A stretch of DNA of 64,000 nt from Macrolepiota albuminosa (Eukaryota; Basidiomycota; Agaricomycetes; Agaricales; Agaricaceae), in assembly GCA_027475525.1 (NCBI GenBank), contig JAMWFC010000132.1, positions 977,074 through 1,041,073 on the forward strand, written 5' to 3'. The notes below the pieces were generated by a model. That model saw nothing but the letters and a program-made list of their open reading frames with translations. It was not told the origin of the DNA and ran no database searches. Of this stretch, positions 23,359-33,700 are shown piece after piece; the first letter of the stretch is position 1; each line of letters begins with the position of its first letter. The position numbers were made by a program, and so were the translations under genes.

Positions 23359-23867
23359 TCTCATTGTGTTGTTTTTATTCTCTCAACACTATCTGTTAAT
23401 ACTATTCTCAACCTTTGAGGTGCTCTAGTTCTTTAGCTATCATTCAGACAAGTGTGGGCCCTGCAGCACCGCTTCCAGGCTGCTTATATAAGCCGGAGTT
23501 TGCCTTTCTGACTTCCAAAGTCCGGAGTTTTCCTGCCTTGTTTGCACAGTTGTTTGGTTAGTCAATTTTCCGGAGTTTGCCTTTCTGACTTCCAAAGTCC
23601 GGAGTTTTCCTGCCTTGTTTGCACAGTTGTTTGGTTAGTCAATTTTCGAGTTTTTAAGATTTTGTTGTACTGTACAGTTGTTTCTCATGCTTCAGAAGCC
23701 CCAGAATCATCCAACCTGGCATAGGGGATCCCCAGACTTGTTCTCTTTGGATCTTCCTCTGCAGGTGAGTAGTTATTATGATATTGTCAGTACATACTTT
23801 AATACACTTTGGATCTCCCTCTGTCAGCTGTGTGACTGAGCCATAGCCTTCAGAGGTCACCTTTACA
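23359..23867 (+). repeat. Family B LTR, 5'-truncated
   Basis: Matches the other B LTRs from TTCTCTCAACACTATCTG to the terminal CCTTTACA, but lacks the first part that begins TGTCAGGGGACTCC. It contains an exact 77-bp tandem duplication (23493-23569 and 23570-23646) absent from every other B copy. Confidence 0.85.
23493..23646. repeat. Exact 77-bp tandem duplication in the truncated B LTR
   Basis: The unit starts CCGGAGTTTGCC and is repeated exactly once. The other five B LTRs carry this segment once only. Confidence 0.9.
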
Positions 23868-24398
23868 ACATTGACAAACAAGTGGCCCTTGGGTTGCTTA
23901 CCCTGTTGGTCCTTGCAGGGTTGCAAGGCCTTAGCCTTGGCAGGGCAACTGCTTTCACCTCAGAGTGTGTAGTTGATACCATGGATTGAGGTCACAAGGA
24001 CATGACCTCCAACGTGCTACTAGGCAGACACTGAATGAGCCGGGGGGCAGCTGGGACCAAAACATCATTATAGGGCAGAATGTCCTGCCCCAAGCCAGCC
24101 TCTCAGCCATGACTGGGACTGCTCACTAAACTCGAGCAGGAGAGCATGTCCTCTACTTCTTGCCGATGCACCCTTTTGCTAGAGTCTGTGTCCTGACTCA
24201 GAGATGTAGATTGCTGCTTGTAAGCGGCCAAAAGAGCAAGGAGATCTGTCTTGCACTGTGTGCATATGTAATCCATGTCATCTATCATCTGACTGATGAG
24301 GATGACAGCCTCAGTATCACAGAGGAATGATGTGTTTGCAGGTACATTGTACCTGTTGTCTCCCATATACTGGAGAAGAGTAGCCAGGACCTTGTTCT

Positions 24399-24927
24399 TG
24401 TAAGGGCGACCTCTGGAGGCTATGGCTCAGTCACACAGCTGGCAGAGGGAGATCCAAAGTGTATTAGAATATATACTGACAATATCATAGTAACTACTCA
24501 CCTGGCAGAGGGAGATCCAAAGAGAACAAGTCTGGGGATTCCCTATGCCAGGTTGGACGCTTCTGGGGCTTCTGAAGTGTGGGAAACAACTGTACAGTAC
24601 AACAAAACCTTAAAAACTCGAAAATTGACTAATCAAACAACTGTGCAAACAAGGCAGGAAAACTCCGGACTTTAGAAGTCAGAAAGGCAAATTCTGGCTT
24701 ATATAGGCAGTCTGGAAGCAGTGCTGAAGGGTCCACACTTGTCTGGATGATAGCTAAAGAACTAGAGCACCTCAAAGGTTGAGAATAGTACTGACAGATA
24801 GTGTTGAGAGAATAGGAACAACACCATGAGAGAATGATAGAAGAAATAAGAGAATGAATGGAAGGAGAGTGAAGGAATAAGGAGTGAAAGAAGAAAGGAA
24901 AAGAAAGGAATGAGGAGTCCCCTGACA
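24399..24927 (-). mobile_element. Solo LTR, family B (TSD GTTCT)
   Basis: Reverse orientation: starts TGTAAGGGCGACC and ends GGAGTCCCCTGACA, 529 bp. It is flanked by GTTCT at 24394-24398 and 24928-24932. No internal region remains, so it arose by LTR-LTR recombination. Confidence 0.95.
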
Positions 24928-25414
24928 GTTCTAGTGGTGCGTGAGCTTATTGGTCCAGGCTTTTCCTTTGTTGTGTTGAGGACATGACTCAGCTTCTAAG
25001 CTGGGCTCAGGTTGGTGTGGCATATTCAGCCACTGAAAAAGGGAGAGCCTAGCCAGGCCCTCTATTGGTGCCTTAGTACTAGCACTTTCTGTACTGAAAG
25101 TTTCTGCATCATCAGGCACTGTTTTTATCTGCATAAAAGCCATGTAGTGGCTCTTTTCCTGCAATACCTGGGCTGAGGCACTAGGCAGCAACCGTGCTGG
25201 GTTCTCAAACATAGTGGTTGCCTATTCAGAGGAGGTGACATTGCCTCCCATAGGTGTGACACTGTATGGTGTGCTATACTGGGGCATTGCATCCTACATT
25301 CCCATCCACAGGAATGGCACTGCTCCTCCCATACTAGCCATAGCTGGATAATGGAGCGGCATAAATGGGAGGATGAATGTGGGTCCCATTGCTGGGGCTT
25401 GACTCCAGCCTGGC

Positions 25415-25942
25415 TGTTAAGGAACTCCTCATTCCTTTCATTCCTTTCTTCTTTCACTTCTTATTCCTTCACTCTCCTTTCATTCATTTCCTTATTTCTT
25501 CTATCATTATCTCATGGTGTTGTTTCTATTCTCTCAACACTATTTGTTAGTACTATTCTCAACCTTTGAGGTGCTCTAGTTCTTTAGCTATCATCCAGAC
25601 AAGTGTGGATCCTTCAGCACCGCTTCCAGGCTGCTTATATAAGCCGGAGTTTGCCTTTCTGACTTCTAAAGTCCGGAGTTTTCCTGCCTTGTTTGCACAG
25701 TTGTTTGGTTAGTCAATTTTCGAGTTTTTAAGGTTTTGTTGTACTGTACAGTTGTTTCCCATACTTCAGAAGCCCCAGAAGCGTCCAACCTGGCATAGGG
25801 AATCCCCAGACTTGGTCTCTTTGGATCTCTCTCTGCCAGGTGAGTAGTTATTATGATATTGTCAGTATATCTTCTAATACGCTTTGGATCTCTCTCTGCC
25901 AGCTGTGTGACTGAGCCATAGCCTCCAGAGATCACCCTTACA
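25415..25942 (+). mobile_element. Solo LTR, family B (TSD CTGGC)
   Basis: 528 bp from TGTTAAGGAACTCC to ATCACCCTTACA, flanked by CTGGC at 25410-25414 and 25943-25947. It contains a TATA-like CTTATATAAGC about 220 bp in and the hairpin-forming pair CCGGAGTTTGCC / GTCCGG. Confidence 0.95.
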
Positions 25943-26587
25943 CTGGCATCATCTGGGGGCCTAACTGCTCTGGATGAGGTTCATGTTGGGATTGGTCCTC
26001 AGTAGTTTGGAGTGCCAAAGCACCCGCAACAGTCTGACAAGGCAGAAAACCGCCACTAGGTGTGTTTTGGAGCAAAAGGCTGCCCTGCATGAGTTGTTGT
26101 GGTGGATAGCCACTAATCACTGGCTGTAGTGGGTAGCCCACCACAGATTGTTGCTGCTGCTGTGGGAAGCCTACAGCCTGCTGCAATTGTCCCTACTGGG
26201 GCACATTTTAGGTTAGTGGGGGAGCCATCTGCCTCTCCCATTAGCTGACAGTATGACTGACAGTGAAAAAGTGCTCTGTTGCTGCTGCTACTGTTGCTCT
26301 GAGTTTATGGGCAATATATCCATGAGTGAAGAAGAGAGAAAAAAAGAAATCCAAATTCCTTTTACTGTTTCAGCCACAGCTGCTGACAAACTCCACCAAG
26401 TCATGATCAGCATTGTCAATCAAAATTAAGCACTGGTATGCTTACCTAACTGATTTAGGTGCTTAATGCCCTTTAATTCCAGATACCAATCCAGCACTGC
26501 TAAGTCAGCACAATGGGACAGTGGCTCCCATGTTGTGTCTCCCAGAGACCACTGCACCTCAAGCTCAAGCATCTTATGCTCAGTCCA

Positions 26588-27787
26588 TTAGTGTCCAATG
26601 ATATTCTTGACGAACCACTTGTTGTCATCCCTGGCCTCAAAGTTATAAGGGCCTGGAATCTCCCTATTAGGGAACAATACATTGTCAGACACATTATACG
26701 GTTGCAACAGCAACACATGAAACTTAGGAACAATTCGTTGTTCTTGCAGCACCTGGGACAACTCTAACATGTAGTTGGAGGTGCATGGTTCAACCTTGAG
26801 CACTCAGTAGGGCCCTACCCACTTCGAGCACAGTTTGCTTGCCTGACTTCTGGAAAACTTAAGGTTGTGTGTTGACAAGTACACCAATGCTTCTACAGAT
26901 ATCAGGGGGTCTGCTTGCCAACACTAATTGGCATGCTTTGCCTGAAAAACTCGTGATTTAATGATCACATCATGGGCACAAGCAATGTTCTCTAGGGCCT
27001 GCCTAGCAAACTTGACCACCCTCTTATAGGCAGTGGCCTCAGCACAAATCTTGTGCAACATAGAGGGCAGGTACCCTCTTTTGAGCTCAAAGAGTGCATA
27101 CCTTATAGCTTCTGATATGCTTGCATTGAGAGCAAACTCTGTAAGTAGACACTAGTCCACCTAGTCACATTGGTCTACTGCCTGAAGAATCTGTCCAATG
27201 CTGTGGTTTGCCTGCTCTGTCTGGCCCTCTATCTGCAGATGAAATGATATTGACAATAGAAGCTTGGCTTCTAGCAGCTTGTGGAGCTCTCTCCACTGTT
27301 GTGATGTGAACTTCAAGTCATGGTCACTCACAATTGTGCTAAGCAGCCTATGCAGCCTAACAATTTTGTGTAGGTAGATCCATGACAGCTTTTTAGCCAT
27401 CATCGTTGTTCATACTGGGATCAAGTGCACCATGCTAGTCATGTGACAGATTACCACTCATAGGTAGTCAAACCCTCTCAACTCAGAAAATGGGCCCACA
27501 AAGTCCATCCCAATCAAGTCCCACAGCTTGACTGGTATGGGAAGCTGGTGTAGCTTTTCCGTAGGAGGTCTAGGTGGCACTTTTGCCTACTAGCATGTCA
27601 CACAAGATGTGCAGAACTGAGCAACATTCTAAACCATTCTTGGCTACCAGTACCACCTTTGCAGGTACCCTAATATGCATGCAACACCAAAGTGCTCCAC
27701 CAGAGCATGTGTCTGGTCAAATATGCACATTATGAGGTCATGCACTTGTGAAATGCAGGTTATGGCTACTCTCTGACAGTTATCCAT
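26588..27787 (-). pseudogene. Gypsy family C integrase with chromodomain-like end
   Basis: Degenerate but clear, in order on the minus strand: HHCC zinc region (VEHFGVACILGYLQRWYW, near 27650-27700); core with WDLIGMDFVGPFSE near 27480-27530, STIVSDHDLKFTSQQW near 27300, and QIEGQTEQANHSIGQIL near 27200, giving the D,D,E triad; then the tail (LFPNREIPGPYNFEARDD) and EPLSHCADLAVLDWYLELKG just below 26588, a chromodomain-type end. Frames change several times and stops are frequent. Chromodomain Gypsy elements of this type are common in mushroom genomes and bind methylated histones to steer integration. Confidence 0.8.
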
Positions 27788-28302
27788 TGATGATGCCAAC
27801 AGTGGTTGGGTATGCTGTTTGCTACGTCTCAAGACATTGTCTCCAGCACTTTGGCGTAAGGGTGCAAGAGTTGGGGCAGAGGTCCCGGTGTGCTTGAGTA
27901 AGATAGTTGGGTTGACATGCTAGAAGTTAGCACTTCAGATGCTACCTGGCAAAGTAGTAAGCAATGAAGCAGCCACTGTTTACTGAGTAAAATAAAAATT
28001 ATCATAACGCAATGTGCTCATAGTGGCACCATAGAAATTGCTAATGCTGAAACAAATCTAATGTCAAAGGCCAGTTGATGGTGGGCGCTAGAGAAGGCTA
28101 AGGCTTAATAGCACTTGAAAACAAGAGATAGAATATGCTCTGTTCTTTTTCTTGCTATTTAGAAAGATCTTAAATAACTTATATACTGTATGCTACCGTA
28201 GTTCAAGAAAAAGTGCACCTGAAGCACTAGAATTTAGCGCCTCTTTTTCTGATCATAGCTAATGGTGACCATTAGCACATGTATGGCAGCAACCAATGGC
28301 GT
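27788..28302 (-). repeat. Family A3 3' LTR, outer half
   Basis: Reads as the reverse complement of the last 500 bases of the family A LTR, starting TGATGATGCCAAC. It stops at AACCAATGGCGT where the plus-strand LTR of A1 begins. The missing half is at 47998-48485. Confidence 0.9.
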
Positions 28303-29312
28303 TGATGGGCTTCTGCTCAGATTAGGCGCATCAAGGGACACTACAGGGCTACAGGAAAGCTAAGCTACCGACCTCTGACTGGTCTAGGATGAAGGAATGG
28401 GCACCCAGAAACACCACACATCCCCTACTAGCTGACACCCACACAACCACTTAGGAATTGAGGCACTACAAGGGATACTAGGGATGCAGCAACAGAGGAT
28501 AGCACCCAACTCACTCCTGACTAAGCACCCAAAAAGAGTATCATTAGGCGCTGACATCTGCCAGAATGACGCCATCAGAAAAGTGTAAAAGCTTGACACT
28601 CGGACTTATGGAAATCAAGGAAATAAGTAGCGCTGGCATTAGCGCCGTTGACTTACGGCGTTTGTCTAACTTTCTCCAACTATAACCTGGGCTGTCCAGG
28701 CCAATTGGAAGTATACTTAGAAAAGGAGTGGATATGTTCAAAGACTTACTATTAGCCAGCAGTAGCCATGGCCAATGGGCTGTTATGCCATTGGTCGCCG
28801 TCATACAGGTGCTGACAGTCGCTGTTGACAGGTCACCACTAGCTACCATTAGGAGGCAAGACGCTAAATTCTAGTGCTTCGGATGAACCTTTTCTTGAAT
28901 CACAGTAGCATACTATATAAAAGTTAGGTAGAATTTTTGTAAATAACAAGGAAAAGAACGGAGCATACTCCACCTCTCATTTTAAGTGCTATCTAGCCTT
29001 AGCCTTCTCTAGTGTCAGCCACCATCAGGCTTTAGGTGCTAGGTTCATCCCAGCATTAGCAACATCTACGGTGCCACTATGGGCACAGCGTTTTACAATA
29101 ATTCTCATTTCTCTTACTAAAGAGTGGCCATTCTGTTGCTCACCATCTTGCCAGGTAGCGTCAGAAGTGCTAAACGTTAGCACATCCACCCAGTTATCTT
29201 ACTTGAGCACACCGGGACCCCTGCCCCAACTCTTGCACCCTTATGCCAAAGCGCTGGAGACAACATCTTGAGACGTAGCAAACAGCGCACCCAACCACAG
29301 TTGGCATCATCA
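28303..29312 (+). repeat. A1 5' LTR
   Basis: Starts TGATGGGCTTCTGCTC, ends GTTGGCATCATCA. It differs from the 3' LTR mainly by transitions, many at CpG sites, implying some age or active cytosine mutation. A TATA-like ACTATATAAAAGTT lies near 28911-28924. Confidence 0.95.
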
Positions 29313-29330
29313 TTTTGGAGCCCACCATGA
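29313..29330 (+). promoter_or_regulatory. Candidate primer binding site of A1
   Basis: TTTTGGAGCCCACCATGA lies immediately inside the 5' LTR, the position of a tRNA primer site. I could not assign the tRNA. Confidence 0.45.
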
Positions 29331-29336
29331 GGGTTA

Positions 29337-30716
29337 GTGTTAGAAGGCAGAATTCCGCCAGAAACTCAAGCCCAGCGACAGCGCCGCCTCCTATTGGAGA
29401 GCGCTGAAGAAATTGTTACCACCGAGTCACCTTATTTACCAGGCGTGCTACCCAGGCAGACACTTGATCAGGAGCTAGAAGCAGCACCTAATAGCTTAGC
29501 GGAAGACTTTTTCCCTTTCTTGCGACCGTTCGAATACATCGCTGGCGAAAACCCCAGACCGTTGACCCCGTTGGAGGAACTAGCCAGGACACCGTCGTCA
29601 GAGCTTAGCGACTCCGAATTACTACCAACGACTACAACATTAACGACCGAAACCCCTAGCGATCCTAATTTAGTCACCTCTACCCCTACTTCAGTCACTA
29701 CGCCTACGACCATGGAACCTGCTATGATGTCGCATATGCCCCCTAGGAACCACTTTTCATCGCCAAAATGGGACGAAATGAAACCACGAGAACTGTCCCA
29801 ATATTTCTGGGAATTGGAGTACTGGCTACACGACTGCAACGTTACCGACCCTGTTCAAATGAAAGAATACGCCGCTAGATATGTGTCGTATGATATGGCA
29901 GAATCTTGGACAGGTTTAAAAGAATTCCAAGGAACAATGAATGGAGAGACGCCAAGGCCGTATACCTACGAGGAATGGAAAGCGGCCATCATTCGCTTAT
30001 ACCCTGGTGCGGAAGAAGCTACGCAATATACGGTAATGGAGATACAGAAGTTAGCGCAGGATACATTTGCTACGGGGATTTATACTCTAGGAATGCCATC
30101 GACATACTACTGGGATTTTCAACGAATAGCGCGATGGCTATTGAATAATGGCAAACTATATCAAAACGAGGAGCGACGTTTATTCCAACAGGGCATCCCT
30201 ACGTCGCTATGGACCCAGATTGTGCGTCGCTTGGAAATTCTTAAGCCCCAACATTATCCAGAGGACCTGTACGATATTGAAGATGTGTTTGAAGCTGGAA
30301 CTTGGGTATTAAAGGGAACGGACACAGAGATCCCACTCCAAAGGCCAGCGACAGAAGGCGCAACGCCAGTACGGGGATTGCCAGCGCCTAGCGTGCCTAA
30401 CGGCTTTGTTAAGAAAGAAGAGTTGGAACAGGCAGTCCAAACAGCGGTAGCCAACACCATGAGTAAACTGGAGACGCTGATTTCTACGAGTTTAACCCCA
30501 CCAAGAATGGGCATGATGCCAGGGTTATGTCATTTCTGTGGCGAACCAGGACATACAATGACGCGTGGACGCTGCAACACTTTGGAACAATACATACGCC
30601 AAGGAAGGGTGCGGCATGGTGCGGATGGGAAGATAGTATTGCTCTTAGGCGCTAATATCCCGACTTACATGGATCAGAAAACCTTCCAGGGCCGTATCGA
30701 CGAATGGTATAGATGA
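29337..30716 (+). CDS. Gag of A1
   Basis: Capsid and nucleocapsid polyprotein of a Ty3/Gypsy element. The frame is open from about 29337, but the first in-frame ATG is at 29712 (MEPAMMSHMPP). The coding start is therefore uncertain: an upstream non-AUG start or a spliced leader is possible. The capsid-like helical part contains LSQYFWELEYWLHDCNVTD and YTYEEWKAAIIRLYPGAEE. Near the C-terminus is a zinc knuckle CHFCGEPGHTMTRGRC (30533-30580), which has six residues instead of four between His and the last Cys. The frame ends in TGA at 30714-30716 and pol continues in the same frame. Confidence 0.85.
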   Translation: MLEGRIPPETQAQRQRRLLLESAEEIVTTESPYLPGVLPRQTLDQELEAAPNSLAEDFFPFLRPFEYIAGENPRPLTPLEELARTPSSELSDSELLPTTTTLTTETPSDPNLVTSTPTSVTTPTTMEPAMMSHMPPRNHFSSPKWDEMKPRELSQYFWELEYWLHDCNVTDPVQMKEYAARYVSYDMAESWTGLKEFQGTMNGETPRPYTYEEWKAAIIRLYPGAEEATQYTVMEIQKLAQDTFATGIYTLGMPSTYYWDFQRIARWLLNNGKLYQNEERRLFQQGIPTSLWTQIVRRLEILKPQHYPEDLYDIEDVFEAGTWVLKGTDTEIPLQRPATEGATPVRGLPAPSVPNGFVKKEELEQAVQTAVANTMSKLETLISTSLTPPRMGMMPGLCHFCGEPGHTMTRGRCNTLEQYIRQGRVRHGADGKIVLLLGANIPTYMDQKTFQGRIDEWYR

Positions 30717-30743
30717 AACCCGGGTAACTTAGCGACCAGCACG

Positions 30744-33700
30744 ATGACCGGGGAAACGGAAGTAAACCCTCAGCAAGCGCTTATTCACGAGGTACTGCAG
30801 TTAAACACGGTTAACGACCGACCAGCACTCACGCGGGAAGAACACATCGAGACTTTGGAGCAAGAACTGAAGTCGCTAAAGAATCAGGTGTTCAACGGTG
30901 TGGAGATTAAGAAGGGGAAGCAGCCACTAAAGGACTACAAACCCGCTAGCGCTAGCAAGCCACCAGCACCTAGCGCTAACAACGACGTCCCAATGGGAGA
31001 CAAAGCTACCGTTACTGAACCCCCACTTCACCCGTATTCAGGATTACCTGGTAACTACGCACCCCCAAACAATCGAAATTATAGAGCACCAGAAAAACCT
31101 ATGGGTGGATACCGCCCCACAGTGCCTATCTACGACATAGAAAAATCTAAAGAGATATTCGACCGTATAATGAAAAGCCAAGTGACAGTGTTGGTAGGGG
31201 AATTGTGCAGTGTGGTGCCCGATGTCCAGAATCAGATACGAACTGCAGTTACGCCTCGAAGGAATGTCGCTAACAACGTAACAGCGGTTGATGAATGCGA
31301 CGATGCGCTACCAGGGTTCGCTTATATATCAGAAACTATAGTGATGGAAGAGAAGCCGGAAGAAGCACTGCCACTGGCAGCGACGTTGATCGACCCAGTG
31401 GAAGCTTACTTTAAAACACTAAGAACTGATGAAGACCCGGCGATACTGACAGTAGCACAGGACTTGCACACTATTCGTTCAATTATGTTGATGGTAGACG
31501 GGAAGAGTGAAGTGGAATCTATTGTGGACAGCGGATCTCAGATCATTTCGATGGCTGCGGATGTCGCTAATGAGCTCGGAATCATTTACAATCCAGGGAT
31601 AGTACTCAACATGCAGAGCGCTAACAGGATGGTGGACCGGTCCCTTGGTTTGGCTCGTAACGTCCCGTGTTCCATTGGCGACTTGACGTTCTACTTGCAG
31701 ATTCATATTCTCCGGTCACTAGCTTACGATTTATTGTTAGGAAGGCCTTTTGATGTATTAGCGTGCTCAGTAGTGAAAACGATGTTGGAAGAGGAGACAA
31801 TGCTAACCATTAGTGACCCCAATTCCGGAGTTAGAAGGACAGTATCTACATTTCCTTGCGGAAAAGCACAACGACCAGGACCGAGGTGCAGACCCTATGT
31901 TACCGACAAAGTACACGAGTGTTTTCCAGTGCCATCGAGGAGATGACCGAAGAGGACCATGGAGATGAAGCGCTAATCTTGGACTATAATCACCAAAATG
32001 GGCAAGTAAACATTGTATCTTATACCCCGTTAGCCCCCGACATCTTGAATTCTTCTTCATCTCTTGCTAGCGACGCTTTATCTTACTTATATTTGACTGC
32101 ATCAGATATTACTGAAAATCTCTCGACAGACACTTATTTTGTTTCTATACCCTCTTCGGAAGAATTAATTATACCAGGGTTTGCTACCCAAGGCCGACAC
32201 ACGAGCAGCGCCTTCGTTAACGCTAACGCTCCGAAACAGAAAGGGGTACAAGTTAAGAAGAAGTACAAACCGGTAGCACTGAAAATGAAACCGGTAGTGA
32301 GTTCGGTACCAGAAGAATTTCGTATCGAACGACATATCACAGGCGACCCATTAGCGACCTTACCTAAACTCGACCCGAACCCACCACCATTCGAACCTAC
32401 GGGATGGTTTACAAAAGAGCGACAAGCGCTATTCCGTAGCGCTCACGATACCGGCTTTTTAACGACAGCAGAGTTGGACGTATTAGACGATATTATGAAG
32501 AAACACAACAAAGCGTTTGCTTGGGATAATACGGAACGAGGAAAGCTAAGGACGGATTTCTTCCCGCCAGTTGTTATCCCGACCATACCGCATGTCCCGT
32601 GGACAGAGCATAACTGACCTATACCCCCAGGCATAGAAGCCGAAGTTTGCCAAATCATTCGCGCTAAGATAGCGGCAGGTGTTTACGAACCGTCAAATTC
32701 AGCCTACCGCTCTAGGTGGTTTTGCGTGCTAAAGAAGAACGGGAAGCTACGTATTGTCCATAGTCTGGAACCACTGAATAAAGTCACTATTCGTCATTCA
32801 GGGGTACCACCGTTTCCAGATCACGTCGCTGAATATTTCACGGGACACATATGCGGCGCTACTTTAGACTTATATGTTGGCTATGATGAACGTTTAATCC
32901 ACCCGTCTTCACGAGACCTTACGACATTTCAGACGCCGTTTGGAGCGCTACGACTGGTAACGCTACCTATGGGTTGGACCAACTCCGTACCTATCTTCCA
33001 TGATGACATTACATTTATATTGCAACCGGAGATACCTCACAATGTGCTAAGTTTCATAGATGACGTCGGGATCAAGGGACCGAAGGATTGGCGCTTAATT
33101 AACGGCAAACCAGCAAAGCATCCGGAAAATCAGAACATCCAAATAGCACTATGGGAATTTTTCCAGCTAGTGAATCAGGTGCTTCAGCAGATGAAGTATT
33201 GCGGCAGCACTTTTTCTGGACATAAGTTGGTTCTTTGCGCACCCCAATTTAAAATTTTAGGCCACGTCTGTATGCCAGAAGGAAGGATTCCGGAAGCGAG
33301 CCGATTAGCGCTTCTCGAGAAATGGGGAGTGTGTCATAATCTCTCCGAAGTGCGTGCATTTCTAGGCACGGTTGGCGTTCTCTGAATGTTTATACAAAAT
33401 TTTGCACACCAAGCCCATGCGTTGAATCGCTTGACGCGATCAGGGGTACCCTTCGAGTTCAGTCCTGAACAGGTTAGCGCCCAGCGAGATCTAGTGAGGG
33501 CGCTACAGGAAGCCAAGCCGTTGGTACCTATCGACTATACGACGTCAGACCCTGTCATCCTCGCAGTTGACACTTCCTACATCGCTATAGGGTTTTTCCT
33601 ATGTCAATGCAGTAGCGCCAATCGCAAAATCAGACGTTACAATTGATTCAGATCCATTACCCTTAACAACCAGGAATTGCGTTACAGTCAACCTAAGCTT

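Larger units (their letters stand above)
24103..26186 (-). pseudogene. Q-rich unknown ORF split by two solo LTRs
   Basis: A minus-strand frame starting with a Gln-rich segment (QQAVGFPQQQQQSVVGYP, then SGYPPQQLMQG). After excising the solo LTRs at 25415-25942 and 24399-24927 with one copy of each target duplication, one frame runs on through GWSQAPAMGPTFILPFMP, FENPARLLPSASAQVLQ, NKVLATLLQYMGDNRY and CDTEAVILISQMIDDMD, with three TAG stops (each one C-to-T or G-to-A step from Gln or Trp). It follows the family C chromodomain in the same orientation, so it may be a third ORF of that element or an unrelated gene next to it. Function unknown. Confidence 0.5.
23868..27787 (-). mobile_element. Gypsy family C, 3' part (left of the nested insertions)
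   Basis: The integrase and chromodomain end of a minus-strand Ty3/Gypsy element followed by an unrecognised Q-rich frame. It continues at 58776: after removing 27788-58775 and one copy of CCAT, the minus-strand frame reads FRQEPDGLVMMDNCQRVAIT straight across the junction. Many stops and frameshifts show it is dead. Its 3' LTR was not identified. Confidence 0.75.

Noticed and set aside
23868..23890. Truncated B LTR as the 3' LTR of family C
   Set aside because: No polypurine tract precedes it in the C orientation and no primer site follows it in the other; B LTRs elsewhere are independent insertions with their own duplications.
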